A DNA stretch of 64,000 bases from Zobellia uliginosa (GTDB taxonomy: Bacteria > Bacteroidota > Bacteroidia > Flavobacteriales > Flavobacteriaceae): NCBI RefSeq assembly GCF_018860745.1, contig NZ_JAHKPY010000015.1, forward strand, positions 147,570 through 211,569, in the 5' to 3' direction. Of the stretch, positions 18,185 to 27,516 are shown piece after piece. Both the position numbers and the translations under genes were made by a program. The notes beneath the pieces were generated by a model. The model had not been told where the DNA came from, searched no databases, and worked only from the letters and a program-made list of their open reading frames with translations. How positions within the stretch are numbered: the first letter of the stretch is position 1; each line of letters starts with the position of its first letter.

Positions 18185-18961
18185 TTTTTCTACTGAAATG
18201 TTATCAGTTGATCCAAAAACAAAATTTCGTAATACCTCTGGATCAATATTCGTAAAAAACTGATGGTTTGCCCGCTTATTAGAAGTATTGAGAATGATAT
18301 TCTTATCTAAAACAGCTTTAACTTGTCTGGCTACTGCCTCTCCCGAATCTATGATTTTTACATGCGCGGGCAAAATACCTTTTAAGGCAGGTATTAGATA
18401 AGGGTAATGTGTGCAGCCCAGTACCAAATGATCCATACCCTCCTTAAGCATAGGTTTTACATAGCTATTTAAAAGTTGCTTGGTTTCCTCCGCACCCACT
18501 TTTCCATTTTCTATTAAAGCAACTAAACCTGTACCCTCCTGTTCAATAATTTTAATTCCATTGGCATGATTTTCGGATGTAGAATTAAAAAGACTACTGG
18601 AAAGCGTTCCTTTTGTAGCTAATACACCAATGGTCTTGGATTCCGATTGCAATGCGGCCGGCTTTATTGCAGGTTCTATGCCAATAAAAGGTAAATCGTA
18701 ATGGGATCTTAGGTATAAAATGGCATTGGTCGTAGCCGTATTGCAGGCAACCACCACCACCTTGCATCCCTTTTCTATCAATAACTCCGTGTTTTTAATA
18801 CTAAGCTGGAGTATCTCTTCCTGCGATTTCTCTCCATAGGGCGCATTCTTACTATCTGCCAAATAAATGCTATTCTCATTGGGAAGTAATTTCTGAATTT
18901 CCTTCCAAATGGAAGTCCCTCCTACACCAGAATCAAAAACACCAATTGGCTGATTACTCAT
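18173..18961 (-). CDS. murI: Glutamate racemase
   Basis: MurI makes D-glutamate for peptidoglycan by a two-cysteine mechanism. The 262-aa protein starts with IGVFDSGVGGTSIW and contains both catalytic cysteine motifs, VVVACNTATTNA and LVLGCTHYPYL, plus YLADSKNAPYG. It follows the phosphatase gene by 11 bp on the same strand and is likely co-transcribed with it. Its 3' end overlaps folA by 12 bp tail to tail. Confidence 0.95.
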   Translation of the reverse strand: MSNQPIGVFDSGVGGTSIWKEIQKLLPNENSIYLADSKNAPYGEKSQEEILQLSIKNTELLIEKGCKVVVVACNTATTNAILYLRSHYDLPFIGIEPAIKPAALQSESKTIGVLATKGTLSSSLFNSTSENHANGIKIIEQEGTGLVALIENGKVGAEETKQLLNSYVKPMLKEGMDHLVLGCTHYPYLIPALKGILPAHVKIIDSGEAVARQVKAVLDKNIILNTSNKRANHQFFTNIDPEVLRNFVFGSTDNISVEKLDF

Positions 18962-18972
18962 ATATTTTATAA

Positions 18973-20634
18973 TTATTGTAGAACTTCTACTATAGGGCTT
19001 CCACTTGTACCGTTCGGAAATGAAATACCTAACAACGAAGCCACTGTAGGAGCTATGTCATCTATTTCCGTTCTTCCCACAGTACTACCATGTTTAATTC
19101 CGGCTCCATAAAAAAGCAACGGTACATGAGTATCATATATCTGGGGAGAACCATGAGTAGATCCTGTTTTAGGATATGAAATAGTTCCTGGAGATAATAC
19201 TACCAATACATCACCAGAGCGTTTTTGATTATAGCCATTTTGAAGAATATAAGGAATACCATGGGTATAATCATTCTGCCACATTTGGTAGGCCGTGTAT
19301 GTTCTATCTATTCCTTTATAAGTCAAAAGTTCCTTTGCAATATCTTCCTGAACTTCTTGAATACTTAAATCCAGATTCTTGATTACATTGTGATTCAAAA
19401 AATATTGGTCATTCGAAAAATCCTTGACAATATCCGTAGTTCCATAATTGAATTGTAAGAACTGTAAGAATTTGGTTTTAATATCATCCCAAACAATATA
19501 GTCCGCTGGTATCTTTAAATCCCTAAGATATGCCGGCACATCTATTGCCGCGTGATCTGCTGTTAAAAATACCGTATATTCATCTTTACCTACTTTATGA
19601 TCCAGTTCCTTAAAGAATCGTTCTAAATCTTGGTCCAATCTCAAATAGGTGTCTTCTATTTCTTTAGAATTAACTCCAAATTTATGCCCCACATAATCCG
19701 TGCTAGAAAAACTAACCGCTAAAAAATCCGTAATATCATCAGTTCCTAGTTCTTCGGCTTCCAATGCGGCCAAGGCAAAATCCGCGGTCATACTATTTCC
19801 GAAAGGAGTTGCTTTTAACATCTCATACTTACCATTTGCATCCCATAACTTCGGGAGGTCATGTGGGAAGACAGAAGATTTCTCCCCTTTAAACAATCCT
19901 TCATATGCATTATAATCAATTCCGCTTTCTACATAATCTTTTACATTCTTCAAGCTTTTCCACGGCTTCTTGTAAGTATCAAAAGATTTGTCCGCATTGA
20001 ATTTTTCTACCCAACTAGGTAATTTATCCATATAAAAAGAACTCGTTATCCATGCTCCATTATTAAACCAATAGGCTCCGTTAGCCGTATGGCCGCCTGG
20101 AAGGACAGCTCCTCTATCTTTTAATGCGATAGCTATGGTTTTTCCTCGCATTTGAGTATGCAATCTAAGTTGATCCGTAATTGTAGTAACGTTCATTCTG
20201 TGTGGAGACATTTTTCCTGCGTCTGAGGTTGTTCCAACCGAATTGTAAGAATCATCCCCCGCACAATACACATCACCCTCGGCTACTTTATCATACCAGT
20301 TATTACCAATTATACCGTGAACAGCTGGCGTTGTACCTGTATATACCGAAGCATGCCCAGGCCCTGTGCTAGTAGGGGCATAATTATAGTGATTGTTTTT
20401 ACAATTGAACCCTTCATTCACTAAACGCTTAAATCCGTTATTACCATACTGGTCCCAAAAGCGAGTAATATAATCATACCTCATTTGATCCACAATTATA
20501 CCAACAACCAGTTTTGGATTGGTTTTTAACGAAACATCAACTTGCTCTTTGGACTTTTTCTGACCGAAAGAGTTAGATGGTAAGAAAGAAAGAGTGAAAA
20601 TAGAAAAAAACAGGATAAAATAATTCTTGCTCAT
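18973..20634 (-). CDS. pafA: PafA-like alkaline phosphatase (periplasmic)
   Basis: The 553-aa protein begins with a signal peptide (about 1-25, ending SFGQ) and then has the alkaline phosphatase superfamily core. GIIVDQMRYD gives the first metal aspartate, and PTSTGPGHASVYTG gives the nucleophile Thr90. Asn111 in GIIGNNW and Lys172/Arg174 in LKDRGAVLPGG match, in spacing, the Thr/Asn/Lys/Arg set that defines the PafA monoesterase of Elizabethkingia. FLTADHAAIDVP and GSTHGSPQIYDTHVPLLFYG supply further metal ligands. It probably releases phosphate from organic phosphates. Symbol assignment rests on these residues. Confidence 0.8.
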   Translation of the reverse strand: MSKNYFILFFSIFTLSFLPSNSFGQKKSKEQVDVSLKTNPKLVVGIIVDQMRYDYITRFWDQYGNNGFKRLVNEGFNCKNNHYNYAPTSTGPGHASVYTGTTPAVHGIIGNNWYDKVAEGDVYCAGDDSYNSVGTTSDAGKMSPHRMNVTTITDQLRLHTQMRGKTIAIALKDRGAVLPGGHTANGAYWFNNGAWITSSFYMDKLPSWVEKFNADKSFDTYKKPWKSLKNVKDYVESGIDYNAYEGLFKGEKSSVFPHDLPKLWDANGKYEMLKATPFGNSMTADFALAALEAEELGTDDITDFLAVSFSSTDYVGHKFGVNSKEIEDTYLRLDQDLERFFKELDHKVGKDEYTVFLTADHAAIDVPAYLRDLKIPADYIVWDDIKTKFLQFLQFNYGTTDIVKDFSNDQYFLNHNVIKNLDLSIQEVQEDIAKELLTYKGIDRTYTAYQMWQNDYTHGIPYILQNGYNQKRSGDVLVVLSPGTISYPKTGSTHGSPQIYDTHVPLLFYGAGIKHGSTVGRTEIDDIAPTVASLLGISFPNGTSGSPIVEVLQ

Positions 20635-20653
20635 AGTAAATTCATTGATGTTA

Positions 20654-20661
20654 CAAAAGTA
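20654..20661 (-). promoter_or_regulatory. -7 box of the pafA-murI operon
   Basis: On the minus strand TACTTTTG matches TAnnTTTG, about 20 nt before the pafA ATG. No good -33 TTG was seen. Confidence 0.4.
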
Positions 20662-20714
20662 AATAAATTCCCGTTTTAAAATTTAAATGCAGGTTAAATG
20701 AAATCCTTTATTGT

Positions 20715-20722
20715 TATTTTTG
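20715..20722 (+). promoter_or_regulatory. -7 box of the mlaEF pair
   Basis: TATTTTTG matches TAnnTTTG, 24 nt before the ATG at 20747. It lies downstream of an in-frame ATG at 20711 and so argues against that earlier start. Confidence 0.45.
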
Positions 20723-20746
20723 TTAGGATATACCTATTTTCATCCC

Positions 20747-21487
20747 ATGAACTACCTAGCATCGATTGGCAGATATGCCATTATGATAAAAGAGGTCTTT
20801 AAGAAACCTACAAAATGGCGCATTATGAAATCGCTGATTTTGAAAGAAGTAGATGAGCTGATCTTCGGTTCTTTGGGTATCTTGATTTTCATTGCTTTTT
20901 TTATGGGTGCAGTGGTTGCCATACAAACCGCATTGAATATTACTAGTGAACTTATTCCAAAAAATTTGGTAGGCTTTGCCACAAGGCAATCCATAATCCT
21001 TGAGTTTGCGCCTACTTTTTGCTCAATCATCATGGCAGGAAAGGTAGGTTCTTATATAACCTCTAGCATTGGCACCATGCGCGTTACGGAACAAATAGAT
21101 GCTCTAGAAGTAATGGGGGTAAATGCTTTAAATTATCTGGTTTTTCCAAAAATAGTGGCGTTATGCCTATACCCCTTCATCATATCCATAGCTATGTACG
21201 TAGGTATTTTTGGTGGTTGGATGGCCGCGGTTTTTGGTGGTTTCAGTACCAGTGCAGATTTTATTGCGGGCGTTCAATTAGACTTTATACCCTTTCATGT
21301 AGCTTATGCTTTTCTAAAAACTTTAGTATTTGCTTTTGTTTTAGCTACAGTACCTTCCTATCATGGTTTTTATATGACGGGCGGAGCCTTAGAAGTAGGA
21401 AAGGCCAGTACCACCTCATTCGTATGGACCAGTGTGGTAATTATTGTAGCAAACTACATTCTAACCCAACTTTTACTAGGCCAATGA
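20747..21487 (+). CDS. mlaE: MlaE/YrbE-family ABC transporter permease
   Basis: This is the integral membrane subunit of an MCE-type lipid transporter that moves phospholipids between inner and outer membrane. The protein has about 246 residues. Visible features are an amphipathic N-terminal helix, AFFMGAVVAIQTA, FAPTFCSIIMAGKVGSYITSSIGTMRVTEQIDALEVMGVN (the EQIDAL coupling helix typical of the family), PKIVALCLYPFIISIA and a C-terminal helix. I chose the start at 20747, giving MNYLASIGRY, because the -7 box lies just upstream. Its stop overlaps the ATPase start (ATGA). No MlaD/MCE gene follows in this window. Confidence 0.88.
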   Translation: MNYLASIGRYAIMIKEVFKKPTKWRIMKSLILKEVDELIFGSLGILIFIAFFMGAVVAIQTALNITSELIPKNLVGFATRQSIILEFAPTFCSIIMAGKVGSYITSSIGTMRVTEQIDALEVMGVNALNYLVFPKIVALCLYPFIISIAMYVGIFGGWMAAVFGGFSTSADFIAGVQLDFIPFHVAYAFLKTLVFAFVLATVPSYHGFYMTGGALEVGKASTTSFVWTSVVIIVANYILTQLLLGQ

Positions 21488-22251
21488 TAGAAGTAAACGA
21501 CATACATAAATCTTTTGATAATTCCCATATTCTAAAGGGAGTTACCACTAGTTTTCAAAAAGGAAAAACCAATCTGATCATAGGCCAAAGTGGATCGGGA
21601 AAAACTGTATTTCTAAAATGTCTTTTAGGCCTTTTTACCCCTGAGGAAGGTACAATTAGTTATGATGGCAAAATCTACACGGATTTGACCGACGAGCAAA
21701 AAAGGGACCTTCGTCAAGAAATGGGAATGGTTTTCCAAGGTAGTGCTTTGTTTGATTCTATGACGGTGGAGGGAAATGTAAAATTCCCTTTGGAAATGTT
21801 TACCAAACAATCCAAATCCGAAATGCAAGACAGAGCCGACTTTGTTTTAAAGCGTGTAAACCTTGTAGATGCGCATCACAAATACCCTTCTGAAATTTCC
21901 GGAGGAATGCAAAAACGTGTAGCTATAGCACGTGCTATAGTAATGAATCCTAAATATCTATTTTGCGACGAACCCAATTCTGGTCTTGATCCCAAAACCG
22001 CCATTGTCATAGACAACTTGATAAAAGAAATTACAGAAGAGTACAATATAACTACCGTTATCAACACTCACGATATGAACTCCGTTATGGAAATAGGGGA
22101 GAAAATTCTTTTCTTAAAGGATGGGCTAAAAGCCTGGGAAGGCTCCAATAAAGAAATTTTCAAGACCGATAATGAGACCGTTACCGATTTTGTATACTCA
22201 TCTGACCTTTTCAAAAAAGTACGCCAGATGTATATAGAAGAGCGAAACTAG
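21484..22251 (+). CDS. mlaF: MlaF-family ABC transporter ATP-binding protein
   Basis: This ATPase subunit pairs with the MlaE-type permease encoded just upstream. The 255-aa protein starts at the ATG overlapping the permease stop. It has Walker A GQSGSGKT, Q-loop MVFQGSALFDSMTV, signature SGGMQKRVAIARAI, Walker B YLFCDEPNSGLDP and the H-loop in VINTHDMNSV. Longer upstream reading in this frame runs through the permease gene and is not real coding. Downstream is a convergent gene with no clear terminator. Confidence 0.92.
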   Translation: MIEVNDIHKSFDNSHILKGVTTSFQKGKTNLIIGQSGSGKTVFLKCLLGLFTPEEGTISYDGKIYTDLTDEQKRDLRQEMGMVFQGSALFDSMTVEGNVKFPLEMFTKQSKSEMQDRADFVLKRVNLVDAHHKYPSEISGGMQKRVAIARAIVMNPKYLFCDEPNSGLDPKTAIVIDNLIKEITEEYNITTVINTHDMNSVMEIGEKILFLKDGLKAWEGSNKEIFKTDNETVTDFVYSSDLFKKVRQMYIEERN

Positions 22252-22298
22252 ACACTAATTTTTCAATGTATACATAACACAGTGCTGAAAAAATTATC

Positions 22299-23780
22299 CT
22301 ATTTAGCAGTTCCGCGCAATTGAATGGTAGTATCTTTTAACCTTACTTTCAACCACTCGTAAACTCTTTGGTTTTCGGCTTCTATTTTGTTTTTGTTCAA
22401 ACCCTCTTTCCATTTCACTTCAAAAATAGACAAAGTATCAGTTTTACTGAAGTCGGTTATAACAGCATTGTCATACTGAAGTGAAACCAAATTTTCATAA
22501 TTAGCTTTAGCTTCAGCACTTATATCCTGAAAAGGAATCTCTTTCTGTTGAGATACATTCTTTTGCAATCGGTTGACCTCGGCCTCTAAAAAAGCTATTT
22601 TTTCTTCTTTACTCGACAATTGATTTTTCTGAGATTCATATAACTCATTAATGTATTTAAGTTGGTCTACTTGCTCGTTCTGAGAACCTTGTATAACATG
22701 AAGCTCCGTACCCGAAAGACGTTTATACTCATCATCTTCCTTCAACATTGTATTCCAAGATGAGATTATATTTGCGGGTATTATTTCATTACCCATGCAG
22801 ACCAACTCAATCATTGGTTTTTCACCTTTATTATATTTTATACTGGTAAAATTATCCAAGTACCTTCCGCCGCTTGTAAATTGATATTTACCTATGGTTG
22901 CACTTACAAACTCATTAGCCTGCTTTTTGAACATAGACGCTTGGAAAGCTTCATAGAAAGTCATACCTGCGGGAATCATCACCAACAAAGCTACAATAGA
23001 AGCAATACGTGCTATACGTCTTCTTTTAGCCGAATTGGCATAACGTACCATTGGGAATTTCAAAAGCTTAATGGTCAAAAAAGTTGCCAGCGCAATGAAT
23101 ATGGTATTTATCGTAAATAAATACATAGCCCCAATGGCATAATCCGGATTACCGATAGCAAGGCCAAAACCAACAGTACATAAAGGAGGCATTAAAGCCG
23201 TAGCAATGGCCACACCAAAAATAACACTCGCTATAGTACCTTTTTTCGCCCTTGCTATTACCAGTGCCAAACCACCAAAAAAGGCAATAAGCACATCGCG
23301 AATATCCGGCGCAGTACGCGCAAGAAGTTCTGAAGATTCATCTTGAATAGGAAAAAATTCAAAGAAAAGATAAGCCGTTAGAACGCTGAGCACCACCATG
23401 ACCGCAAAATTCTTTAACGACCTCCTGAGCGTATCAATATCGTTTATAGCCAAAGACATGCCCAAGCCTAAAATAGGCCCCATTAGTGGTGAGATTAACA
23501 TGGCTCCAATAACCACTGCGGTAGAGTTTGCGTTTAAACCAATAGATGCAATAAAAATTGAACAGATCAAAATCCACGATGTATGCCCCTTAAAGGGGAT
23601 ATCCGCAATTATAGCCTCTTTGGTGGCTTCTTGATCGGTATTCTCTCGAATATCCAATAATTCACGCATGAATCTTCGTAAGCTTTCCCAAAGGCCTTTG
23701 GCATCTTTTTTGACCGCTTCCTCACTCTGGGTGGGCTCTTCAGTTGGCGTAATATTATCCTGATTCAATTTATCGCTCAT
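22299..23780 (-). CDS. DUF389 membrane protein
   Basis: The 493-aa protein has a soluble N-terminus of about 65 residues. A cluster of about seven membrane helices with the DUF389 hallmarks follows: GLNANSTAVVIGAMLISPLMGPILGLGMSLA, VIFGVAIATALMPPLCTVGFGLA and MYLFTINTIFIALATF. A C-terminal soluble part carries a predicted coiled coil (SSKEEKIAFLEAEVNRLQKN). Its function is not established. The gene lies 9 bp downstream of the guanylyltransferase gene and is probably co-transcribed with it. Confidence 0.85.
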   Translation of the reverse strand: MSDKLNQDNITPTEEPTQSEEAVKKDAKGLWESLRRFMRELLDIRENTDQEATKEAIIADIPFKGHTSWILICSIFIASIGLNANSTAVVIGAMLISPLMGPILGLGMSLAINDIDTLRRSLKNFAVMVVLSVLTAYLFFEFFPIQDESSELLARTAPDIRDVLIAFFGGLALVIARAKKGTIASVIFGVAIATALMPPLCTVGFGLAIGNPDYAIGAMYLFTINTIFIALATFLTIKLLKFPMVRYANSAKRRRIARIASIVALLVMIPAGMTFYEAFQASMFKKQANEFVSATIGKYQFTSGGRYLDNFTSIKYNKGEKPMIELVCMGNEIIPANIISSWNTMLKEDDEYKRLSGTELHVIQGSQNEQVDQLKYINELYESQKNQLSSKEEKIAFLEAEVNRLQKNVSQQKEIPFQDISAEAKANYENLVSLQYDNAVITDFSKTDTLSIFEVKWKEGLNKNKIEAENQRVYEWLKVRLKDTTIQLRGTAK

Positions 23781-23789
23781 ATATTGCTT

Positions 23790-24872
23790 TTAAGCATACT
23801 CATCCCCATATGTATCTTTTACCTCTCCCAATACCTTTTTAATATCCTGTTCTTTTGACTTTGGATAGATTAAAAGTACTTCTTCTTTGTCTACAATAAT
23901 GTAATCATTAAGACCATCTACAACAACTACCTTACCTTTTGGAGATCTTATCATATTTCCAGAAGCATCAGCCGTAATGACCTTACTATTTACAATGGCA
24001 TTATTATTTTCATCTTTATCAAGTTTATCGTATAAAGAGCCCCATGTGCCCAAATCATTCCAATCAAAAGTAGCTGGAAGGACATAGATCGATTTTGAAT
24101 TTTCCAAAATCGCATAATCGATAGAGATATTCTCTGCCTTTGGGTAGTTCTCTTTTATAAACTCTTTTTCTTCTCCCGTATTGTAGCAAGACATACCTGA
24201 TTCAAAAAGGGAATACTGCTCAGGTTGATAGTTTTTAAATGCATTCACGATAGTTTTAACGCTCCACATAAAAATACCTGCATTCCACAGAAAATTACCT
24301 TGAGCCAAAAAATCCTTGGCCGTTTCATAATCCGGCTTTTCCCTGAACTGGTTTACCTTTTTTATTTCTTGCGTGCTTTCTTTGTCAAATTCTATATAAC
24401 CAAAACCTGTATTTGGGAAAGATGGTTTTATACCCAACGTACAAAGCACATCTTCTGTTTCACATTTATCAAAACACGCTGTAACATCTTTTGCAAAAGC
24501 ATCTTCATCTTCGATCCAGTGATCACTAGGCGCTACGATCATAACGCCATTTTCGTTCATTTTTTGAATCTTTAACGCAGCATACAAAATACATGGTGCA
24601 GTATTACGCATTGCTGGCTCCAAAACAACCTGGTCCTGCTTTACCAATGGCAGTTGCTCCAAAACCAAATCATTATAGCGCTCATTAGTTAAAATCAAAA
24701 TATTCTCCGTAGGCACGAATCTATTTAGACGTTTAAAGGTCTTTTGAATCAACGTGTCACCGGTTCCTAACATATCATGAAATTGCTTAGGGTAAGATGA
24801 CGTACTTATTGGCCAAAATCTTGAACCGACACCACCGGCCATTAATACTGCGTAGTAATTTTTGTTTTTCAT
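23790..24872 (-). CDS. manC: Mannose-1-phosphate guanylyltransferase
   Basis: The enzyme makes GDP-mannose from GTP and mannose-1-phosphate for cell-surface polysaccharides. The 360-aa protein has the nucleotidyltransferase start YYAVLMAGGVGSRFWPIST with PKQF, then MIVAPSDHWI, NTGFGYIEF, FLWNAGIFMW and TFDWNDLGTW. It is the single-domain type without a fused phosphomannose isomerase. The SprT-like gene lies about 90 bp upstream and DUF389 directly downstream. Confidence 0.93.
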   Translation of the reverse strand: MKNKNYYAVLMAGGVGSRFWPISTSSYPKQFHDMLGTGDTLIQKTFKRLNRFVPTENILILTNERYNDLVLEQLPLVKQDQVVLEPAMRNTAPCILYAALKIQKMNENGVMIVAPSDHWIEDEDAFAKDVTACFDKCETEDVLCTLGIKPSFPNTGFGYIEFDKESTQEIKKVNQFREKPDYETAKDFLAQGNFLWNAGIFMWSVKTIVNAFKNYQPEQYSLFESGMSCYNTGEEKEFIKENYPKAENISIDYAILENSKSIYVLPATFDWNDLGTWGSLYDKLDKDENNNAIVNSKVITADASGNMIRSPKGKVVVVDGLNDYIIVDKEEVLLIYPKSKEQDIKKVLGEVKDTYGDEYA

Positions 24873-24965
24873 TTTTTGTTGCTATTGAAGCGGAAGTCAA
24901 ACACTTGCCACGTTCTTATTTAAAGTTAGTTATTTTCTTGTTCTAATTACTATTTCCTACAAATA

Positions 24966-25568
24966 TCATTCAGAAATCAATTCTACTTCCGCATTAGGCT
25001 GAAAAAGGTACATTCGCCCGGTAGATACTTCTATACACTCATATCGCTTTACCCTTCTATTTCCCATTTTATACAATTTTCCATTATATATACGAAAAAT
25101 ACTACCTAGTGGTACTTCAAAAACGTAAGTTCTATTTGTTTGTTGTTCATCAAAATGCTTTAGAGCAATGGACAACCTGGCATCCGTACTACTACTTGCC
25201 TTGGGATTTTTGAAATGGTTCGCTAAAAGAGGTAATAATTGAGTTGGGAATACTTCTGGCCTAATGAAAGGTAACATTAGATATTGAAAAATTCTTTTCC
25301 ATTCCGCACCATGCGGTTTTATACTTCTACCATATTTTTCAAAAGCTACTAAATGTGCTATTTCATGAATGAGCGTAATTAAGAATCGATATTTATTTAG
25401 ATTTGAATTTACAGTGATCTGATGTTTTCCATTTGACATTCTACGGTAATCACCATGACGAGTTACCCGTTCATTAACGACTTTCAAGTGGACACCTGTT
25501 TTCTGAATCAAATCCAAACATGATTCTATAGCCCTTTCGGGAAGATATTTTTGCAATACATTATTCAC
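24966..25568 (-). CDS. SprT-like zinc metalloprotease domain protein
   Basis: The protein of about 200 residues has the SprT pattern. A short helical N-terminus is followed by TLIHEIAHLVAFEKYG, the HExxH zinc site with a later histidine in KPHGAEWKRIF as the probable third ligand. A C-terminal region with YECIEVSTGRMYLF follows but lacks the cysteine zinc ribbon seen in some family members. There is no ATG near the 5' end. I place the start at the GTG at 25568 (reading NNVLQKYLPE), because the -7 box TATTTTTG at 25575-25582 covers the two upstream TTG codons. Starts at TTG 25577 or 25574 remain possible. Confidence 0.75.
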   Translation of the reverse strand: MNNVLQKYLPERAIESCLDLIQKTGVHLKVVNERVTRHGDYRRMSNGKHQITVNSNLNKYRFLITLIHEIAHLVAFEKYGRSIKPHGAEWKRIFQYLMLPFIRPEVFPTQLLPLLANHFKNPKASSSTDARLSIALKHFDEQQTNRTYVFEVPLGSIFRIYNGKLYKMGNRRVKRYECIEVSTGRMYLFQPNAEVELISE

Positions 25569-25574
25569 TGCCAA

Positions 25575-25582
25575 CAAAAATA
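25575..25582 (-). promoter_or_regulatory. -7 box overlapping the 5' end of the sprT-like frame
   Basis: On the minus strand TATTTTTG matches TAnnTTTG and ends 6 nt before the GTG at 25568, so transcription would begin at or near that codon. This decides the start choice and predicts a leaderless mRNA. Confidence 0.45.
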
Positions 25583-25697
25583 AGGGAACTAGACCAATAA
25601 ATGAAGTTATCTATTATTAAGCCTATGTCAAAAAATTATGACTTTCTCCAGCACCAAAGAATACAATAAAGAAAGCCACCACAATCTTTTGGTTTGT

Positions 25698-26378
25698 TTA
25701 AGGCGTACTATTACTAACCTGCAAGAGCTTTCCGTTAAACATTTTATGCCCGGTTAGTGAGAAAACCTTTATATATTCCGCCATTTGCAAAGCAGTAATT
25801 GGCGCCTCATAACCAGGAAACGCTTCTTGCAGCATTTCTGTTTGAACAGCCCCCAAGGCAAGCACATTAAAGGAAGGGCCTGTTTCTTTAAATTCCTCCG
25901 CCCAAAGTTCCGTAAGGGTAATAATTGCTCCTTTACTAGAACTATATGCAGACAAACCTGGAAACTTTACACTACCCTGAACACCCCCCATAGAACTTAT
26001 AGTTACAACATGACCATCTTTGGGCATTAGAGGAACAATCCTTCTTGTCATTTCGGCAACCCCAAATACGTTTACTTTGTAAACTGCTTCAAACTCTTCA
26101 GCTTCAGTTTCTAGAAAAGGCTTGTTGAGCAACCTTCCTGCATTGTTGATAAGAAGGTCTACAGATTTAAAGTTTTCATCCACAAAATCTTCCATCTTCT
26201 TAAAATCAGACGGATTACCTAAATCAAATGGAAAACTAAAAATTTTCTTATGCCCTAATTCAGAAATAGGTTTATCGTTTCTAGACAAGGCCAAAACTTG
26301 ATGCCCTTCTTCTGCAAATAATTTAGCAAGCTCAAAACCTATACCTCTACTAGACCCCGTTATGATAACATTTGCCAT
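25698..26378 (-). CDS. Short-chain dehydrogenase/reductase (SDR)
   Basis: This 226-aa classical SDR has the cofactor loop TGSSRGIGFELA, the structural NNAGRLL, catalytic Ser in TISSMGG and the YSSSKGA active-site tyrosine-lysine pair. The substrate is unknown. Its ATG overlaps the stop codon of the upstream M28 peptidase gene (TAATG), which indicates translational coupling. A role linked to the peptidase is not obvious. Confidence 0.9.
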   Translation of the reverse strand: MANVIITGSSRGIGFELAKLFAEEGHQVLALSRNDKPISELGHKKIFSFPFDLGNPSDFKKMEDFVDENFKSVDLLINNAGRLLNKPFLETEAEEFEAVYKVNVFGVAEMTRRIVPLMPKDGHVVTISSMGGVQGSVKFPGLSAYSSSKGAIITLTELWAEEFKETGPSFNVLALGAVQTEMLQEAFPGYEAPITALQMAEYIKVFSLTGHKMFNGKLLQVSNSTP

Positions 26379-27427
26379 TAGTTATATTTAATTTCTTTGG
26401 TTGATGCATTAACAACTCCCTCAATTACTGGGATACTCTTGTTTATTAAATCGGCCATATGTACAAAATCCATTTCTGAAAGCTCATCACCTACTTTATG
26501 GTAATGATTAAAGTTCGTGAAGTCAAACGTACTAAAAGTCTGAGACGGCACACCAAAAGACTCATGAAAAGGATAATTATCAGACCTTTTGAAAAGATTA
26601 AACTCTTTTGCTTTTGGAAGAAAACCCGCATAGGTTTGATCTGCATAGCTATTGACTACATCAGCCATGTTCGATTCTTCAAAGCCGGTCAAATAAGCCA
26701 AATAATCTTTACCAACCAACGGAACACCTACCATTTCATAGTTGATCATCGCATAAAGATTAAGATTTTCCTGCTTAAGTTTTTGCGCCAAATGTTTTGA
26801 ACCGAGTAATCCTTTTTCTTCAGCCGTAAACAGCACGAACATCATACTACGCTTGTTGGACTTTGATTTACCGAAATAACGTGCCAATTCCAAAACCGTA
26901 GTTGTACCTGTGGCATTATCATTAGCCCCATTAGCTATCTTATCTCCGTTCTCTTCTGCAATCAGACCTATGTGATCATAGTGCGCACCAACGATAACAA
27001 ATTCATTTTTAAGAGCTGGGTCATTACCTTCTAACATCCCTACAACATTAAAAGCAGGTGCGTCATAATCGGGAAGATTATCTCTATAAGTATCAAAGTA
27101 AGGCTTTATATTATTGTTGGAAAAGACATTTTCTATAAACTCAGCAGCCTTTTCAATTCCATCACTACCGGTATCTCTACCTTGTAATTCATCTGAAGCC
27201 AAAAAACTCATAATAGCCCCAATTTCAGTAGCAGTGGCAAATGGATTTTGCACCGCACTAACCGCGTTATTTATTCCGTTTATTTCATCTGCCTTTTTAG
27301 GAACTTCCATTAAGCTGCGATCAAATTGCACTGCTTCTTCGCTTTGTAAGGTTACCGATTCATCAATTTTGGAGGACCCGCAAGACAGGATCAACATACC
27401 GGTTAAAAACAGAAAACTTTTTTTCAT
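26378..27427 (-). CDS. M28-family zinc aminopeptidase, lipoprotein
   Basis: The 349-aa protein has a lipoprotein signal (lipobox ILSC, Cys16) and so acts in the periplasm or on an outer-membrane leaflet. The M28 di-zinc site is intact: VGAHYDHIG, NGANDNATGTTTVLE, FTAEEKGLLGSKHLA and the late histidine in NFNHYHKVGD. An N-terminal part (about 20-100) holds the family linker with LASDELQGRDTGS. It is translated together with the SDR through a TAATG overlap. Confidence 0.9.
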   Translation of the reverse strand: MKKSFLFLTGMLILSCGSSKIDESVTLQSEEAVQFDRSLMEVPKKADEINGINNAVSAVQNPFATATEIGAIMSFLASDELQGRDTGSDGIEKAAEFIENVFSNNNIKPYFDTYRDNLPDYDAPAFNVVGMLEGNDPALKNEFVIVGAHYDHIGLIAEENGDKIANGANDNATGTTTVLELARYFGKSKSNKRSMMFVLFTAEEKGLLGSKHLAQKLKQENLNLYAMINYEMVGVPLVGKDYLAYLTGFEESNMADVVNSYADQTYAGFLPKAKEFNLFKRSDNYPFHESFGVPSQTFSTFDFTNFNHYHKVGDELSEMDFVHMADLINKSIPVIEGVVNASTKEIKYN

Positions 27428-27460
27428 AAGTGTTATAATTTAAGGTACAATTTAGAAATA

Positions 27461-27494
27461 AAAAAAGGCATCCCGAAATAACCGAGATGCCTTT
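27461..27494 (-). terminator. Intrinsic terminator downstream of pdhC
   Basis: AAAGGCATC (27464-27472) pairs with GATGCCTTT (27486-27494), and on the minus strand a T-run follows. It separates the pdhA-pdhC transcript from the M28 gene. Confidence 0.85.
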
Positions 27495-27516
27495 ATTATA
27501 ATAGTTAGCAATCTGT

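Noticed and set aside
21163..21483. Extended N-terminus for the MlaF-type ATPase
   Set aside because: The extension is an alternate frame of the permease gene; the ATPase homology begins exactly at the ATG overlapping the permease stop.
24225..24575. 116-codon frame opposite the mannose-1-phosphate guanylyltransferase gene
   Set aside because: It is antisense to a well-supported enzyme, rich in Cys/Phe/Ile as expected for a shadow frame.
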